Shown here: positions 5,461 through 8,383 of the stretch, piece after piece | Position numbering within the stretch: the first letter of the stretch is position 1 | Layout: each line of letters opens with the position of its first letter | Source: Acidobacteriota bacterium | GTDB taxonomy: Bacteria; Acidobacteriota; HRBIN11 | NCBI GenBank assembly: GCA_025061865.1 | Contig: JANXAA010000079.1 | Location: 1-8,383, forward strand | Reading direction: 5' to 3' | Length of the DNA: 8,383 bases | Made by a program: the position numbers and the translations under genes | Notes under the pieces: generated by a model | Told to the model about the DNA's origin: nothing | What the model saw: only the letters and a program-made list of their open reading frames with translations | Databases searched by the model: none

Positions 5461-7287
5461 ATGCAATTCCGAAATCTGGCCGAGATGTTTCTCCATTACG
5501 TGAGGCAGTATGACCGCCCGGATGCCCTCTACGTCAAGCGTCACGGACAGTACCGGCCCATCTCGACCCGGGAGTTTTACGACCACGTCGTCGAGTTGGC
5601 CCACTTCCTGCGGTCGATGTACGTCCAGCCGGGCGACCGGGTGGCCATCCTGTCCGAGAATCGGCCCGAGTGGTTCTACGCCGACATGGCGACCCTTTCG
5701 ATAGGCGGGGCCAGTGTCCCCATCTATGCGACTCTCCCGCCGGGCCAGGTCGCTTACATTTTGCAAGATGCCCAGACAGTCGGGGTCTTCGTCTCGACGC
5801 TGGAGCAGTTGGCTAAAATCGAGTCGATCGCCGCTGACTTGGCGGCCTTTCTCCGATTTGTCGTCCTCTTCGAAGAAGCGGGTGACTATCGACCGGCCCT
5901 GCCGGCGGCCGTCCAGTTCTTTTCTCTGGAACGGGCGATGGAGGTCGGACGCCAGGACCGGGCTCGCCAGCCGGACTGGTGGGACCGGGCCGTCGCCTCG
6001 GTCCAGTCCGAGGACCTGGCGACAATTATTTACACGTCGGGCACGACGGGCGAACCCAAAGGCGTCATGCTGACTCATCGGAACTTCCTGTCCAATATCG
6101 AGGCGGTCCTGCAGGTCCTCTCGCTGGGGCCTTCAGACGTACACCTCTCCTTTTTACCCCTGAGCCACGTATTTGAGCGGATGGCCGGCTACTACACGAT
6201 GCTGACCGGGGGTGCTCGTGTGGCCTTTGCCGAGAGCATCGACAAGGTCGCCGAAAATCTTCTGGAGATTCGGCCTACCGTCATCATCGCCGTGCCTCGG
6301 TTCTATGAGAAGGTCAAGGCCCGCATCGACGCGATGGCCCGTCAACTCACGGGGCTTCGAAAGCGTCTATTCGAGTGGGCCCTGCGGGTCGCCGACCGGG
6401 TCGGGGAACAGCGACGGGCGGGACGGCCCGTCCCGCCGTGGCTGGCTCTTCAATACGCCCTAGCCGACCGGCTTGTCTATCACAAGATCAAAGCCCGGAC
6501 CGGCGGACGGGTGCGGACTCTAGTCTCGGGTGGGGCCGCCTTGCGGAAGGACATCGCTATTTTCTTTGACAACTTAGGCCTGCGCATTCTCGAAGGATAC
6601 GGCCTGACCGAGACCTCACCGGTCATCTCCGTCAATACGCCGACGGCCTGGAAGCCCGGGAGTGTGGGTCGGCCCATCCCGGGCGTCGAGGTCAAGATCG
6701 CTGCGGATGGCGAGATCCTGACCCGGGGACCTCACGTGATGAAAGGGTACTTCCGACGCCCCGAGGCTACGCAAGCAGCTATTGATCCCGAGGGCTGGTT
6801 CCACACGGGGGACATCGGAGAATTAGACCCGGACGGCTTTCTGTATATCACCGACCGCAAAAAGGATATCCTCGTGACAGCTGGTGGCAAGAACATCGCT
6901 CCCCAGAAGATCGAGAATCTGCTCAAGCAGAGTCCCTGGATCGAAGAGGTTATGGTCGTCGGGGACGGCAGGCCGTATCCAGCTGCCTTCATCGTGCCGA
7001 ACCGGGAACGGCTCGTGGCGTGGGCCCAGGAGAAGGGCCTCCCCGTGGAGCCTTATGAAGAGTTCCTCCGCCATCCGACGGTCATTCAGCTCTACGAGCA
7101 AATCTTGCAAGACCTCCAGACGTCCCTGGCCCGCTTTGAACAGGTCAAGCGCTTCGTCCTGCTTCCCCAGTCCTTTACGATCGAGGCCGGTGAGCTGACG
7201 CCGACCCTGAAGGTCCGGCGCCGGATCGTGATGGAAAAGTACGAGCACCTCATACGGGAACTCTATCCTGAAGAGGTCACGGCTTGA
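5461..7287 (+). CDS. Long-chain fatty-acid-CoA ligase (AMP-forming), FadD-type
   Basis: An intact 608-residue member of the ANL superfamily, the usual size for bacterial long-chain acyl-CoA synthetases (FadD15/ACSL-like). All core motifs are present: the ATP-binding P-loop YTSGTTGEPKG (residues 191-201), GYGLTETSP with Glu384 for Mg2+, GWFHTGDIG with Asp451 binding the ribose, the hinge region DRKKDILVTAGGKNIAP (465-481), and the adenylation lysine Lys584 in GELTPTLK. It activates a fatty acid to acyl-AMP and then acyl-CoA, at the cytoplasm or inner membrane face, for beta-oxidation or lipid synthesis; chain length is inferred from family likeness only. ATG 5461 is chosen over the in-frame ATG 5398 because GGAGATGAGG precedes it, FRNLAEMFLHYV aligns with family N-termini, and the extra residues would be encoded by an octamer array. 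It overlaps the next gene by 4 bases. Confidence 0.93.
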   Translation: MQFRNLAEMFLHYVRQYDRPDALYVKRHGQYRPISTREFYDHVVELAHFLRSMYVQPGDRVAILSENRPEWFYADMATLSIGGASVPIYATLPPGQVAYILQDAQTVGVFVSTLEQLAKIESIAADLAAFLRFVVLFEEAGDYRPALPAAVQFFSLERAMEVGRQDRARQPDWWDRAVASVQSEDLATIIYTSGTTGEPKGVMLTHRNFLSNIEAVLQVLSLGPSDVHLSFLPLSHVFERMAGYYTMLTGGARVAFAESIDKVAENLLEIRPTVIIAVPRFYEKVKARIDAMARQLTGLRKRLFEWALRVADRVGEQRRAGRPVPPWLALQYALADRLVYHKIKARTGGRVRTLVSGGAALRKDIAIFFDNLGLRILEGYGLTETSPVISVNTPTAWKPGSVGRPIPGVEVKIAADGEILTRGPHVMKGYFRRPEATQAAIDPEGWFHTGDIGELDPDGFLYITDRKKDILVTAGGKNIAPQKIENLLKQSPWIEEVMVVGDGRPYPAAFIVPNRERLVAWAQEKGLPVEPYEEFLRHPTVIQLYEQILQDLQTSLARFEQVKRFVLLPQSFTIEAGELTPTLKVRRRIVMEKYEHLIRELYPEEVTA

Positions 7288-8383
7288 AGAAAGGGCTTCC
7301 CAGCTCGGGGCGACTGACGGACTTTCCAGTCGTTTCCCTGATGGGACTCGTCTATCAACGGCAAGACACGGGAAGCCTGCGTCTGATATGGAACACCTTA
7401 GAGAAGACTTTTTGGGTGCGGTCCGGCCACGTCGTCGCCGCCACGTCGGACTTAGAAGGCGAACACCTGCTGGACTTTTTGCTCCCCGACTTTAAAGCGG
7501 CGATCGTCCCGCGGTACGACGTATGGCGAGAACTCCCCCTGCTGACCGTCATGGAACAATGTCTGTCGGTGGCCGGCATACCGGCCGAAAAAATCCAAGC
7601 GGCTTTAGAAGCCTCTATCTACCTGAATCTGGGGAGCGCTCTCTCCTGGTACAGTGCTGAATTCGCCTGGACGCCCGCCGACCCGCCGGACTTCCCGTGT
7701 CCCGTCCGATTACCGATCCCGGCCTTGTTATGGAAGGTCCTTCAGGGTGTGCGAGACGTCGAAACCCTCTGGAAGCAGGTCCATCTGGCTTCAGGCCTCC
7801 TTCGCCTGCGACTCGGCTTCCTCGCGGAAGCCCAGGACCTGAACCTGACGCCCCAGGACGCTTATTTCGTTCAGCTCTTAGACGGCCGGACTTATTGGGA
7901 CCACGCCGTACAGGTCAGCGGCCTCTCGCTGGCCCGGGCCGTTCAAATCACGTGCCTAGCCATCGCTTGCGGATGGGCCGAATTCTCGCCGGCGACGGAC
8001 ACTGAGCGTTCCATGTCCCCCACCCCGTCGGCGGTGGCATCGCCGCCGGCTCAGGAGACCTTCCTACAGGTAGCCCTGTATCGCCAAAAGGTCTTGAACT
8101 TTTATAAGAACCTGGCCCGAGTATCGCCCCAGCAGGTCCTGATGGTTACGCCCCAGACGTCCCGCTCTGAGTTAGAAGCGAACTACCGTCGACTCTTAGA
8201 CGAATACGACCCCGACCGATGCTTACGGGACCCGGCTTTACGGGACCTCCACGCGATGGTCGTCGCTATCCGGGACGCCATCCAACGGGCGTATGAGCAA
8301 GTCGCCCTGGCGGTCTCCGAAGAGGCACTGCATCCGCCCGCCCCGGCGCCGACGCCCACTGAGGGCCTGGACCCCCGGGACCT
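7284..8383 (+). CDS. DUF4388/PATAN-like protein with a J-like C-terminal domain, cut by window edge
   Basis: An open frame begins at TTG 7284, overlapping the ligase stop as TTGA, with AAGAGG about 8 bases upstream, and runs without a stop for 366 codons to the edge. N-terminal residues 5-70 (GRLTDFPVVSLMGLVYQRQD, TGSLRL, VRSGHVVAATSD) resemble the DUF4388/PATAN fold of bacterial signalling proteins. The middle (about 125-235), with LTPQDAYFVQLLDGR, resembles the helical region usually following DUF4388. Residues 268-335 have the helix pattern of a J domain, but where DnaJ proteins have HPD this reads YDPDR (308-312). Without the histidine, stimulation of DnaK is unlikely. A Pro/Ala-rich linker follows at the edge. 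The coupling suggests coexpression with the ligase; the biochemical role is unknown. No transmembrane segment is evident. Both domain calls rest on pattern recognition, not a search. Confidence 0.8.
   Translation, partial: MKKGLPSSGRLTDFPVVSLMGLVYQRQDTGSLRLIWNTLEKTFWVRSGHVVAATSDLEGEHLLDFLLPDFKAAIVPRYDVWRELPLLTVMEQCLSVAGIPAEKIQAALEASIYLNLGSALSWYSAEFAWTPADPPDFPCPVRLPIPALLWKVLQGVRDVETLWKQVHLASGLLRLRLGFLAEAQDLNLTPQDAYFVQLLDGRTYWDHAVQVSGLSLARAVQITCLAIACGWAEFSPATDTERSMSPTPSAVASPPAQETFLQVALYRQKVLNFYKNLARVSPQQVLMVTPQTSRSELEANYRRLLDEYDPDRCLRDPALRDLHAMVVAIRDAIQRAYEQVALAVSEEALHPPAPAPTPTEGLDPRD

Noticed and set aside
5434..6078. 214-codon minus-strand open frame inside the ligase gene
   Set aside because: It is antisense to a gene with complete adenylation motifs, and GC-rich codon bias commonly leaves such frames open.

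Overview
The window looks like a piece of chromosome from an uncultured, moderately GC-rich Gram-negative bacterium. An Acidobacteriota-like or related deep-branching thermophile-type lineage is my best guess. This is inferred from gene content: a FadL-type outer-membrane protein, a lipoprotein built of Cys-rich Ig-like modules, a DUF4388/PATAN protein with a J-like tail, and an Mnt/HEPN pair. No rRNA, tRNA, CRISPR, insertion sequence or phage gene was seen.

Layout. Bases 1-132 (minus) are the N-terminus of a homocysteine S-methyltransferase that runs off the left edge. A 483-base divergent intergenic region follows; it holds a 53-base inverted repeat and an 11-bp tandem duplication. Bases 616-1269 (plus) encode an intact HAD-type phosphatase/phosphoglucomutase-like enzyme. 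Bases 1448-2765 (minus) are a FadL/OmpP1-type outer-membrane protein gene broken by three in-frame stops and two single-base deletions. After a palindrome-rich gap comes a minimal nucleotidyltransferase (3088-3423) overlapping a HEPN gene (from 3392) whose last codons are frameshifted. Bases 3985-5188 are a lipoprotein-like gene with three Ig-like modules, broken by two single-base deletions and preceded by a good promoter. Two arrays of an 8-bp unit, in opposite orientation, bracket the gap before an intact long-chain acyl-CoA synthetase (5461-7287). That gene overlaps by 4 bases a DUF4388-like/J-like protein that runs off the right edge.

Functional picture. The acyl-CoA synthetase and the DUF4388-like protein are probably cotranscribed and translationally coupled. 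The broken FadL-like porin and the acyl-CoA synthetase would be successive steps of exogenous fatty-acid use, so loss of the porin may mean uptake now occurs another way. Mnt/HEPN is a toxin-antitoxin type cassette.

The most striking overall pattern is that all five frameshifts inferred are single-base losses and all lie in the central 1.4-5.2 kb, while about 3.9 kb of flanking or embedded coding sequence is intact. This is either a decaying accessory segment or a local consensus problem; three substitutional stops in the porin favour real decay there. I found no clearly new multi-gene system. The best candidates for novelty are the Cys-paired Ig-like modules, the J-like domain lacking its histidine, and the inverted octamer arrays.
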